Assembly: GCA_003116995.1 (NCBI GenBank)
Contig: BDSL01000059.1
Location: 1-64,000 of the forward strand
DNA from: Yamagishiella unicocca
Lineage: Eukaryota > Chlorophyta > Chlorophyceae > Chlamydomonadales > Volvocaceae
Direction: 5' to 3'
DNA length: 64,000 nucleotides
This document shows positions 35,754 through 46,700 of the stretch, piece after piece. A program made the translations under genes and the position numbers. The first letter of the stretch is position 1. The number at the start of each line of letters is the position of its first letter. The notes below the pieces were generated by a model. It was given only the letters and a program-made list of their open reading frames with translations, made no database searches and was not told the origin of the DNA.

Positions 35754-37302
35754 GGCACTCGACACTCAGCAGGGAGGGAAGGAGTAGGTCAAGGAGGCCC
35801 TTGTTGGTGAGCGAAGCGTCGCCGGCTGAAATATATGTTTCATCAAGGCGACGCTGGTTGACTCAGCGCACCCGGCATATGCGCTTACTCATGCTAGCGA
35901 TCGTCCCACCCAGTCACGGAAGTTTTTTTATTAAGGACTGGCTTGTGTTGGGTTTGGGCACCATTACCGTGTTGTTCCTCGGTTACCCTTAAGTAGTATG
36001 CCGTCGTCATATGGGATTGTCGAGGGGCTGGACCTGACTGGGGTTCATTAGTAAGGGATAAGCCAGGGATAAGCTGCAGGATCACTGGCAGCGACGGACA
36101 GCGCACGACGGGGCATGGGGGAGTAGGCAGGAACGCTGAAACGCAGGGTAGCGTACATGCCGCTGCTGGTACACGGACTGCTCTTGCGTCGGGTTGCGTC
36201 ACGCATTCGTTAACTCGGACGAGGTTTCGCACGCGGAGCAATTAGGGTGCTAAACAACTGCCGCCCGACGATGCAAATTCTTAACGATTTGCTGGCTTGA
36301 AAATTCTTGACATCCGTCTATGTAACTACACGGCTTAGCGCCGTAATAGGACGTCACTTGCCCGGCAAGGCCTATTCCTGCCTGGCGAGCACGACCTGAT
36401 TTATGCCGACCTTGCGTGTGGACGATCGTCCATTCCCACATGCTACCTTTTACAAATGCTTATGGCCAACGGCACATTCTCACAAATGTCCACCACCACC
36501 CGGGCCGTGTGTGCCTCCCGCTTCCGCTGCAGTTCCGCCGGCGCCTGATTGCGACGGGCGTGCATTCTGACACGTGTACACGCGTACCGCCGGACTCTTG
36601 ACTCTTGACAATTAATGTCGGCTTCCTCTTGCACTTCTGCCAATGTGGTTTCTATCCTTGCATGCGTGGCAAAACAGCCCTGCTGTTGTCACACACGCGG
36701 CTAAGCAACCGGCCCGCAGTGTTCACTCGTGCTCTACACAAGCAACCGGCCCGTGCGGATGCAGAGGGGCCCCGCCCTTTTTCCGGCTTCGAGGAAGCCG
36801 ACACCCCTTGTTAGTCGTCCGGTCTCCATCTACTCGCCTTCGTTGATGGAGCAGGATGGAGCTTGTTAACGGCATGTCACGACAGCCGAGGTTAGAGCAC
36901 CGCACAGCTTCATAGCGAGCAACAGCCGCTGCTAGAGACCGGCTTCGTGTTCGTGTTTTGTTTCGCTGTCACATTTGCAACCCCCATTCAAAACGCCGCG
37001 CACGCGATCAGCTCACAATCGCGGTGCGCCGGTGTCGTTAAGCGACCCATGCGCTCGGATGATTGGAATGGCTCGCAATTATTAAGCACCTAGCCTAAAG
37101 CCAGAGGCGAGCTGAGGTTGTAAAACTCCCAGGAACTCAGCTGCTGTCAGCATTTCCATGTTAGTCACGGTACGGATGTGGCGTGACATGTCTCCGAAAC
37201 ATCCGAAACGTCGCCCGCGTTGCCTTACGCTACATATCGGCATTTCCTCCTGGCGCGATCCTGGGGCGAGGAGAAGATCAGCCACAGGCCTCCACGCGCG
37301 AG
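35754..37302. promoter_or_regulatory. Shared upstream region of the head-to-head HSPA12-like genes
   Basis: 1.55 kb between two divergent start codons. It must contain both promoters. I see no inverted symmetry between the halves, so the inverted duplication does not extend far upstream of the coding sequences or has decayed. No heat-shock element is clear enough to call. Confidence 0.5.
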
Positions 37303-40300
37303 ATGTATTCTCCAAACGCCGGTGCTCGCTTCACGGGCAAGAGCAAGCCGCGGTTCTGCGGCCCTCGCCTAGCGCCCCTGCCCGCGCGCAGCAGCGTTCG
37401 GTTACTCGCCTCTTCTCAGCCCGAACACGCCAGCCTGCCGCAACACAGCCCGAGCGCCTCCGATGCCTCCTCGCCGTCCGGCCGTCCGCGAACTAAGCCA
37501 GCTTGGGCAATTGGCGTTGACTTCGGCACCTACGCTTCCGGCTTCGGGTACTGCAAGCTTGATGACGCCGCAGCAAGTGGCGATGCGGCGCAGCAGCAGG
37601 CGCCGACAACTTTAGGCTCGGACCCTGCGCAGCCGCGCGTGATGCTCCACCACAACTGGCCTGAACAGCCCACCAAGGACCCTAAAACCTTAACTGCAAT
37701 CCTCTATCACGACAACAAGGTGGTGAGCAGCTTAAGCTGAGACTGCTGAGGCCGACCCACAGTGACCCGCGGGTCGCTGCAGCGTGGGCCCCAATCGTTG
37801 TTATTTCACCACCTGCCTTTGCAAAAACATATATCTGCAACCGACATTCTTTTGGACAAGGCGATGTGTCAGTCGATGCTCCACGTGGCGAGCTATTAGC
37901 GCTATTCCGGTCTCGAGTCCCGCCGCGGTCCCCCGCCCGCCCTGCCTGCCCAGGTCGCGTGGGGCTGGTCGGCATGGAAGCGCTGGTCCCAGATGGGCGA
38001 CCAGGAGCGACGAAGCGGCGGCTACACCTACCTGGACAGCTTCAAGCTGCTGCTGTTGGAGCACCAGCAGCAGCAGGGGGCGCCGCCGGCAGCGGCCGGG
38101 GGCGAGGCCGCAGGCTTATGTCCCGCGCTGCCAACTGGCCTGACTGCGGTGCAGGTGGTGGCGGACTACCTGACCGAGCTGCGAGGGTGGGTGCGCGTTA
38201 TGGGGTGGTAAGATGCCGTACGTATTGGCGGGGGAAGAGAAAACCGGTGAGTCTATATAGGGAGGAGAGTCATTACCAAAGATGGGGTAGGGGTGTGACG
38301 GGCAGTCAGGGGCTGGACGGACAACCATGTGCGCGCAGCAGACAAAGGATTGCGTGGTGCTCGGTAATATTCCCGCTCTCGGTGCTGCTGCTTCGCTAAA
38401 GGTACATCTACAAGCACCTCGCCCGGTCGGCCGCTGCGGGCTCCCTGGACCCCGCCAGCATCGTGTGGTGCCTCACGGTGCCGGCCATGTGGGACGAGGC
38501 GGCCAAGGCCAAGATGCGCCAGGCAGCGAACAGGGCGGGTGAGCGCGAAAAGGTAGCTGGGAGGTCCGTTGGTGCTGCGGGAAATGGATTTCGGAGAGGG
38601 CGTCCTTCATCCCGACTCACGTGTGTTTCCGAGCCCCTCCTCGCAAGCTTCTCTTGCCGCCGCTGCGAGCGGTTTTTACAGCCAGTCTGACAGGGTTTCT
38701 GCACCGGCAATGACAGGTAACCTGTTGCACTTTGCTCCCCATACAACACCCTTTCGCGCTCACGCAGCCTCCTCCCCCGCCACGTAGGCATGGCCCGCGC
38801 CTCCGACCCTGGCTCGCTGCACCTGGCGCTGGAGCCCGAGGCGGCGGCCCTGGCGGCAACCATACTGCAGCAGCAGCCCGGCAGCAGGGCGCGAGATAAG
38901 GCGACAGCACCAGTGGCCGGAGCCCCCGCTTTAAGGGCGGCCACCGGGGCCCTGGGTAGCCCCACTGCGGCTGGCGGCGATGTGGCAGCCGAGGCGGGGC
39001 TGCGCGAAATCGGTCGCGCGTGGGACCTCCTCGGCTCTCGTGTTGCGGCGAGCCTCCGCGACGGCGACGTGGTTCTGGTTCTGGATTGCGGCGGCGGTAC
39101 GGCGGACATGACGCTGCACCGTGTGGTGGGCGCGGGGCGAGGAGTGCGGCTGGAGGAGGCGGCCGTGGGAAAGGGTGAGCTCACGCATAAGGCATGACAG
39201 CTAGCACGTTTAGCAGCACGCGCAAGAGGGCGAGGGCTGCTTGCTGGCTTGGCGAGCTATATGAGGGCTGTTTGCTGGCCTGGCGAGCGATACCGTTGGC
39301 GGCGCGGTAAACTGCTGTACGAGCGCACACGGAAGCGCCTAACCGTCAGCGCCGGGCCTCGCCCATCCCTTGCCTGCATGCGTTAAACTTGACGAAGGTG
39401 TGAAGGCGGGCGGGCGCTTCGTGGATGCGGCGGCGTGGCGCCACGTGCGGTCGCTGGTGGGCGCCGACCCGTGGGACACCTGGCAGCAGAAGGAGCCGAA
39501 GGATTGGACGTGGCTCGCGCAAACGTAGGCGGTGTGGGCTGCAGCCCAGCGGCTTTCCTTATTGCTGCTCCTGGCTCTTCATGAACAACCACCCGAACGC
39601 GGCAGCGTCCCGAAAGGCTGCGCCGTGCCATACTGCTGCTCATTGCATGGTGATACCACCCAACCGCATACGGTAGCGTCGCCGTAAACAGGGCAAGGGG
39701 CATCGACACGATTACGCAATTGGGTGGGTGCGTGGGTGCCTGAACACCGCAGGTGGGAGTCCGCCAAGCGCCAACCCGGGGCGGTGCGGCTGCAGCTGCC
39801 CCAGAGCCTGGTGGACGCGATCTCCTCCTCCGCCTCCAAACCGTCGGCGTTGCATCCCGGCGGCGTGTTGGTGCTGTCGGAGGGGGTTCTGGAGCGGGAC
39901 GTGTTCGGCCCGGTGGTGGAGCAGGTCGTGACGGCGGCCACCGACGTGCTGGCGGAGGGGGCGCGGGGCGGAAACGCCTGCAACAAGGTACGGCTCAACC
40001 TGGCCCGCACTGCCGCTATGGGCCTGCCCACTGACGCCGCTTGTTCCCTCCCTCGTCCCCGGGTGCAGATGCTGCTGGTGGGCGGGCTTGCCAGCTCGCC
40101 CTACCTGCAGCGCCGGATCAGGCAGCTGGCGCAGGAGCGGGGGGTGCCGCTGCTGCTGCCGCCATACCCGGGTTCCATGGTTGTGTCGGGTGTGTAAGAA
40201 GCGGAAGAAGCGCGTTTCGCGACACGTTCGGAGGGGAGGGCGAAAGTTGGTGTGTGGATGCGTGGCTGCGTATACATGAGGCGTTGGTAGCGCGGGAGTT

Positions 40301-41653
40301 GGCTGACCATTACGCATTCCTTCCCCTCCTACGCACCCCTCCAGGCGCGGTGCTGTTCGGCCAGGTGCCATCCCGTGTGTCAGCTCGCCGCTGCCGCCTC
40401 ACGTACGGCATAGCTTGCCGGTCGCTGTGGACTGACGAGGACGCGGTCAGCAACGCTGCTTTCGGCTACCCGTCAAAGGGCTGGAGGGCGGAGGACAGCA
40501 CCTACCTGGCGGGTGGGCACTAACCGCTGTACGGCACTAACGGCTGCAGCGCCGCTCCACCGGCAAGGCTGCGATCTCACGTCTCATACCCACTCGTCTG
40601 ACCAGGATGTTCTGTCCTGCCGTCGACAGCGAGCACGTCGTCGCCTGCCTCACACAGTCAGACTGACGGGCTGCCGCCCCTGCGTGCGCTGCAGAAGACG
40701 TGTTCCAGCTGTACGTCAGGCGGGGGCAGCTGGTCAAGATGGACGAGGTGGTGGCTCGCACGTTCTGCCCCACGAGCAAGTGCGTGCATGGACCCGGGCC
40801 TGCTCCTGTCGCATGCGACGATGGACCGTGTTGACGTTTGGGGCGACCTGCCTGGTTAGATCCTTTGGTTGAAGGCTGCCTGGTTAGATCCTTTGGTTGC
40901 AGGCCGCCTGGTTAGATCCTTTGGTTGCAGGCCGCCTGGTTAGATCCTTTGGTTGCAGGCCGCCTGGTTAGATCCTTTGGTTGCAGGCCGCCTGGTTAGA
41001 TCCTTCAGACGTGTGAGGTCTGGGGTTACGTTGATGGTTGCATTCGTTGCTGCCCTGTCTTGCTTAAATGCTGCAGTAGCGCCACAGCTATCTGGATCGA
41101 CCTGTACTCCACGGCGAACGACGACGGACGCTACGTGGGAGAGCCGGGCATGCGCAAGCAGGCCCGGGTGACCCTGGAGCTGCCGCCGGGCTGGATCGCC
41201 CAGGTGAAGAACCGCGCCGAGTACCAAGTGCAGGTACGGTAGATCGTCCGCGCGACTTATCTGCTGATGTAATTTGGTTGAAATATTTTCCAAGGAATCC
41301 AGGAAGTCTGCTTGCAAGCCATGCAACGAACGCGAAACATGCCAACCGAATTTCGCGGTGTGATAGTCGGACGACGGCAGCTGTCTGGGGGCGTTGGGGC
41401 GTTGGGGCGGCACGAGGTGGCGCTTCCGTACGCCGCTGCTGCCGGTCTCATCGGCCTCACGCCCGATGCCTTCACGGAACGTTCCTGATCCGCCCCGCCC
41501 TCCCGGCTGCGGCCCCGTGCGCAGATCGAGCTCCGCTTCGGCGGCACCGAGATCACCCTGCTGGCCCGCGACCCGCAATCCAAGAATGCAGTGGCCACCA
41601 GCGTGGCGTGGATGCCAGCACCGGCGGCGGCGGTGCAGGCCGGCGGCAAGTGA
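37303..41653 (+). CDS. HSPA12-like Hsp70-family ATPase, copy B, 11 exons
   Basis: Paralogue of the minus-strand gene at 30.2-35.8 kb. Exons: 37303-37722, 37954-38186, 38402-38538, 38788-39174, 39398-39524, 39753-39987, 40069-40189, 40345-40512, 40695-40779, 41077-41233, 41525-41653; phases agree, 732 codons, no disabling change. Same motif order: AIGVDFGTYASGF, WCLTVPAMW, LALEPEAAAL, VLDCGGGTADMTLH, VGGLASSPYLQ, FGGTEITLLARD. Exon 3 is identical in sequence to exon 3 of copy A over its 137 bp and the last exon differs at about three sites, while exon 1 and the middle exons differ clearly. Exon 6 corresponds to a fusion of the two separate exons of copy A. The in-frame region upstream of 37303 is open but has no ATG. 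Confidence 0.9.
40850..41000. repeat. 28-bp minisatellite, about five copies, in intron 9 of HSPA12-like B
   Basis: Units containing GGTTAGATCCTTTGGTTG followed by CAGGCCGCCT lie between exons 40695-40779 and 41077-41233. The corresponding intron of copy A has no such repeat. Confidence 0.93.
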
Positions 41654-43759
41654 GGGATCCCGCTGGGCGGATTGCTGAGATGTGATGGGCCTCAGGACCA
41701 CGAGGAACCGAGCAACGGACGAACAGCCCCATGAACTAACGAACGGACCCACGGATAATTTGGGCTAAGGATTGATCGTGGCCGCCACTAATTCATGCAT
41801 TCAGTAGTGCTTTTGGCGCTTTTGGCAAGCTATTGAATTGTGAGTCCGCTGCGGCCTCCGCTCCTGCGCGGCTGGCTAGCGAGGGCGGTGATTGGTGCCC
41901 GTTTTGTTGTTCCGGGCATACATCCATGACGACGTTTCCTTCGCAACGTTACCTATGTTCATTTTTCCTTCCTCAAAAGTCGGACCCGTAGCTAATTCAA
42001 ATTGCAGCTGGTGTACGAGCATGGCACGGCACAGAGAGGAGTCTTGGCGCCGCTGCGGCAGGCGATTCCCAAACGCATCCATCAAGCAGCGGCAGGTCCG
42101 TTCCGTTTGCACAAGCGGCCGCGGACAACCGGATGATCGCATCCAGCAAGCAGCGGCAGGTCCGTTCCGTTTGCACAAGCGGCCGCGGACAACCGGATGA
42201 TCGCATCCAGCAAGCAGCGGCAGGTCCGTTCCGTTTGCACAAGCGGCCGCGGACAACCGGATGATCGCATCCAGCAAGCAGCGGCAGGTCCGTTCCATTT
42301 GCACGAGCGGCCGCGGACAACCGGATGATCCCATCGCCTCGTGCGCTAACTCAACATCACCAAAAGCTCCACAGGGGCACGCATCGTGCATCAGCTGCAC
42401 GCAACATAACAACACACTACCTTTTGGTCTGGAACCCACTGTAACCGTTACAACAACACAGATGAACAGAGAGTTGGTAGGGTTACAGGGACCCACTGGA
42501 GTTCAAAAGATGACAACCAAACCGTCAGACTGTAACTGAAATCCCATCAAGGGCTCCATCTGAAACCCACAGGAACGGGCACGACTTCATTTGCGAGCAA
42601 CGCAGAGTGGTCATCCGTGTATGCCGCATCATCTCCACCGCAGGGCCTACCAATCGGCGCGATTCAGGGTTGGACTCGCAGCAAGCACCACCCATGCATA
42701 ACAGCCGTAATGAACCCGAGTGGACTCCTTATTCTTTGCGCTACTTACGCGTATGGAACGTGATAACCCCTCTAGTTTCGCCGTTGAAACCTCGCTCACG
42801 CAGGACCCGAAGAACAGCCAAAACAGCGAATAAATCGCAGCCCGCCGATTAGGTGATGGCACACCGAGATAGGGTACCAACGTGATGTGCCAAGAAAGGC
42901 GTTTCCCCTTGCTACTGTACTCGACGGCTCTCGGTTCGCCGATGCAGCGTTTCAGCCCTCGTCGCACCGACCAACTGCTCACAGGCGTCTCGTCCGTCCC
43001 CATGGAGCGCTTGACTACATTTACTCACGCTATTGCAAGATATCCATACAGCTGTTGACCGCGTGCACCATCACCCGCGCAACGGTGCAGAGCCCTAATC
43101 AAACTACATCGCGCACTGCGATGGCCAGATCACGCGCTGAGGCCTTGGCAAAGCCCTTAAGGTTCATACGACGCCTGGCACAAGCAAGAAGCCGTATCCA
43201 TCTGCTCGCGCCCCACCTGCCGAATATCGGACGCCCCTCACTCACAGGAATACTCGTCTTTCACTCAGGTGTTGCTCCTCCGAGAAAGAGCGCGTAGGAT
43301 CACAGTCAGCAGCAGCACATGTCGCTTGCGCTGCTGCTGACAGCTTGTCTGCCCCGTGATCCGCACTATTCACCTCGCGGGGACTTTCATCGCAAGGCGC
43401 ATACACTCCCTTTTGTTTACCTTATACATTTTCGTACAATAGGGTACACACTCCTTATGCTTATGGCCGGGGCCGGAGCGGTTTTATACAGGGTCCATAC
43501 ACACCGAAAGGGCCGGGCCCTGATCGTCGCCTAGCGGGCGTGTTTGCGCAATTCCCAGACTGTTTCCTTCTCAGGTTAACGCATCGACTCATTCCCAGGT
43601 TGCTGGACCCAACACATGCCCGAGTCCGTTAACCACGACGTACCTCACCGCAACGCACAACTGATGTGGAGTGGTGCGCAGCGGACCCTCCACGCTCCTC
43701 GCTTTGCGGCAGCCCAGCTAATGCGCCCGCATACGCGGGCACGACCCCGGCTCCGCACT
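41654..43759. other. Intergenic between converging HSPA12-like B and F-box/LRR genes
   Basis: 2.1 kb where both neighbours end. It contains a 64-bp tandem repeat, then the recurrent TGTAACCGTTACA motif near 42440. TGTAA at 42440 and 42535 could serve gene B. ORFs from 42.6 to 43.6 kb are short, lack similarity and lack splice-consistent partners, so none is called. Confidence 0.55.
42070..42335. repeat. 64-bp minisatellite, four copies, each with a NotI site
   Basis: GGCAGGTCCGTTCC starts at 42091, 42155, 42219 and 42283, an exact 64-bp period. Each unit contains GCGGCCGCGG. Confidence 0.95.
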
Positions 43760-46700
43760 TCACTGCGCCTCCGCCCGGGCTGCTGTCCAGACCATGTCCA
43801 CGTGGCAGTACGGCAGGGCGACCTGCGGCGCAGCGCGCGAGGCAGGGGTCGACAGCAAGGGTGCCCGGGTTGCGAGATGACGTGCAAACAACAAACAAGG
43901 AACGAAGAAAGCTGTGCGTTTCGATGCAGCCGGCGTAGTAGTAGTAGTAGTAGAAGCGGAAAGGTTGCGTTTTGCCACAGAAGCGGGAAGCGACCAGGAC
44001 AAAACGCTACCCTCCTGCTTCCACTAAGCCTCTGCATCGGAAACCCCAAGTTTCTTAACCCATTCCCCGCTCCAAAACCTCAGCGCGGACCCCGACCATA
44101 CACCGACGCTCACACAACACCCTTCGCAGCCCGCTTCCTCTGCTTGCAGTCCTAACACACGCGCGCACGCTCAGTAGCCCGCCCCATCTGAAGCACCCGC
44201 AGCACCCACCCCACCTGGAGCACTCGCAAGCTGCCCAGCGCCAGCTCCGCCGTCTTGTCGGTGCAGGACAGGTACAGGTGGCGCAGGCTGGTCAGCGGCG
44301 CCAGCGCGTGCAGCGCGGGGCCTCGCGCCGTGAGGTCGTCCGACTCCCACATAAGCTGCCGCAGCAGCGGGGGGCGACGGCAGGACGACAGCGCGGCCAG
44401 GCCCGCCTGGCTGACTGCGAGGGGGAGAGGAGGCGCGAGGGAGGCGAGGGAGGCAGAGGCGAGGGAGCGTGAGGGGCGGCCGGGACGGAGCAGAGCCCAG
44501 CTCGGGCGTGCGGAGGCAGGTGGGCACAGCGGGCCGGGGCGCCTAGACAGGAGGAGGTGAGCGCCAGAGGTGGATTGGTGGACGCTCCGTCCACGATACG
44601 CGGTGCTGGATGGACGCCGAAAAATGAAAGCCGGACGAGAGTACGCAGGGTAGTTGAGTGCGGCGTAACTACGTGCTTCCCCACCCGCAACCCAAAGCCC
44701 CGCTCGCCTGCGCGGTTGCCCGGTGCGCTAACCGTCAGGGCGCGCAGCATCGGCAGCCCCGGCAGGCTGTCCGCCAGCGCGCCATCCGAGAGGCCCACCA
44801 CGCCCACCAGCCGCAGAGACCGAAGCGAGGGTCCGCAGCGCAGCGCCAACTGCGCCAGCAGGGGCGGGCGCACCACGCACGCCTCCACGTCCATCGAAGC
44901 CAGCTGGGACAGTGACAGCGCTGGCGGCGGCGCCGGAGGCGCCGGCACGGCGCCGCCCTTAAGGGTGGTGGCGTCCTGGAAGGGGCTGGCGGCGCCCGCG
45001 TTGAGGTTGTCGTCATCCATGGCGGTGTAGGCGGCGTCCATTGAAGAAGTGGGCGCGAACGGTACACTGCGGGCAGCGGCCGGCAGGAGTGAATCGGAAA
45101 CCTGGGGTTTAGTGAGCTTCTGCGGCGGATCATTGCCCGTGACCAGATTTATAAACCCGCATCCAAAGACTCTCGCAACAGTCAACATTGGCACAGGACA
45201 GCGCCCGGTTCAGCTAGCCGCCGCAAGGGGATTTGGAGCAGCTAATGGTGGGCTGGGTTGGCCGGCTAACTGGGCTTCGGAGCTGGTTGAGTTTTGTGGC
45301 TGATTGGGTCGGCCTGCCTGCCTGCCGCAACCCTTGTGTCCACGGTTCACACAGGGCGTAGTGCGACACGCAAAAACCTCAGCAGAAACCTCCCAGTGAC
45401 CACTCTGCTTTGCGCCGCTGCCTCCTTCCCACTGGCCTGCATATGCCCACTTTCATCCCACGCCGCCTGCAGGCCCGCACCTGCACCGCCCCGGCCCCAG
45501 CCCCAGCCCTGCCATCGACGGCGACAGCGGCTCGCTGAGGTCGAGCAGCAGGTTATTCAGCTCCAGGGAGTGCAGGCCAGGAGGCAGGCAGGCCAAGTCC
45601 AGGGAGGGCGGTAGATCCACAGACCGCCGCGATAGCCGCCCCAGGCTGCCGCCGACGCCGCCGCCGCTGGTGCCCGCCGGCGGGTCCTGCTGCTGGACGC
45701 CCTCCCCCTCCCCCTGGCTTGTGTCCAGTGCCGGTTGTGTGCCGTGGCCCGAGCCAGAGGCACCACTTCCAGAGTGAGGGTTGAGCTGCTGCTGCTGTTG
45801 CTGCTGCGCCTGTTGCTGCTGCTGCTGCTGCGCCGCCTGCTGGCTCCCCGGGTAGCGCTCGACTACGATCCCGAGCTCGCGCAGGCCGGTGAAGCTGGCG
45901 AGGACGGACAGAGCTGCATGCGTTGGGCAATGCGGGGGACCGGGGGAGGAGGGGCAGTTTGAGTGTAGCGTGAGCTGGCAGGCAGAGGGACAGGGTGCAG
46001 TGCGAACCGTGCGATGCCGGAGGGAAGGAAGGCATCAACAAGCATGTGGATCGGTTGGAGGGAATGGGGGGAGCACCCACCCTCCGGGCTGTAGTCCTTG
46101 CGGCTCAGCGCCAGCCGCAGAGACCGCAGTCGGCACCAGCGCCCAGCCAGAGACCGCAGCCCCTCCGCTGTCACCGGCACCGCGATGGAGCTCTCTCCGA
46201 AGCGCCTGGCCTGCACGGCGGAGAGGTTGGGCAGGCGGACCAAATCAGTGCAGTTGAGATGATTAACAAGGCAGGGGCCTGAATGGGGCGCAATCCAACA
46301 GGCCCTGCTGCCCCCTCTGCCCCTCGCTTGCCAGGTACGGTATGGCGACAGCTGGATGGCGTGTACGAGCAGCTAGTGTCATAGCAGGCTGGCTGGTACA
46401 CAGCACAACAGCAGACTCCGCCGCCTCCTTTCAGCTATTCCTTCGACAGCTACTACCGATATGCCGTACAGCCCCCAAGAAGCCCGTCTTGCGGTACCAA
46501 CCTCTGGAAAATAGGCCCGGCGCTTCTCCAGATGGAAGCGCTGCAGCGCCGCCAGCGCGGACAGGCGCGACAGGTGGCAGGGGATGCAGTGGTCGGCGTT
46601 GCTGTACACCGCCATGCGCAGCTCCCGCAGGCCGGTCAGCTGCGCCATCGCCTCGAACAGCGACTCGGAGCCCACCCTGGAGCACGGACGGGAGGGGGGC

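Noticed and set aside
35754..37302. Heat-shock elements in the HSPA12 shared promoter
   Set aside because: No convincing alternating GAA/TTC array could be seen, and HSPA12 genes are not generally heat inducible.
42600..43560. Short ORFs between the HSPA12-like B and F-box/LRR genes
   Set aside because: Small, without similarity and with no phase-consistent exon partners.
44152..44220. Alternative C-terminus of the F-box/LRR protein by reading through to a stop at 44152
   Set aside because: A good donor (CTCCAG|GTGGGG) and an in-phase last exon at 43822-43760 give a more LRR-like ending; not excluded.
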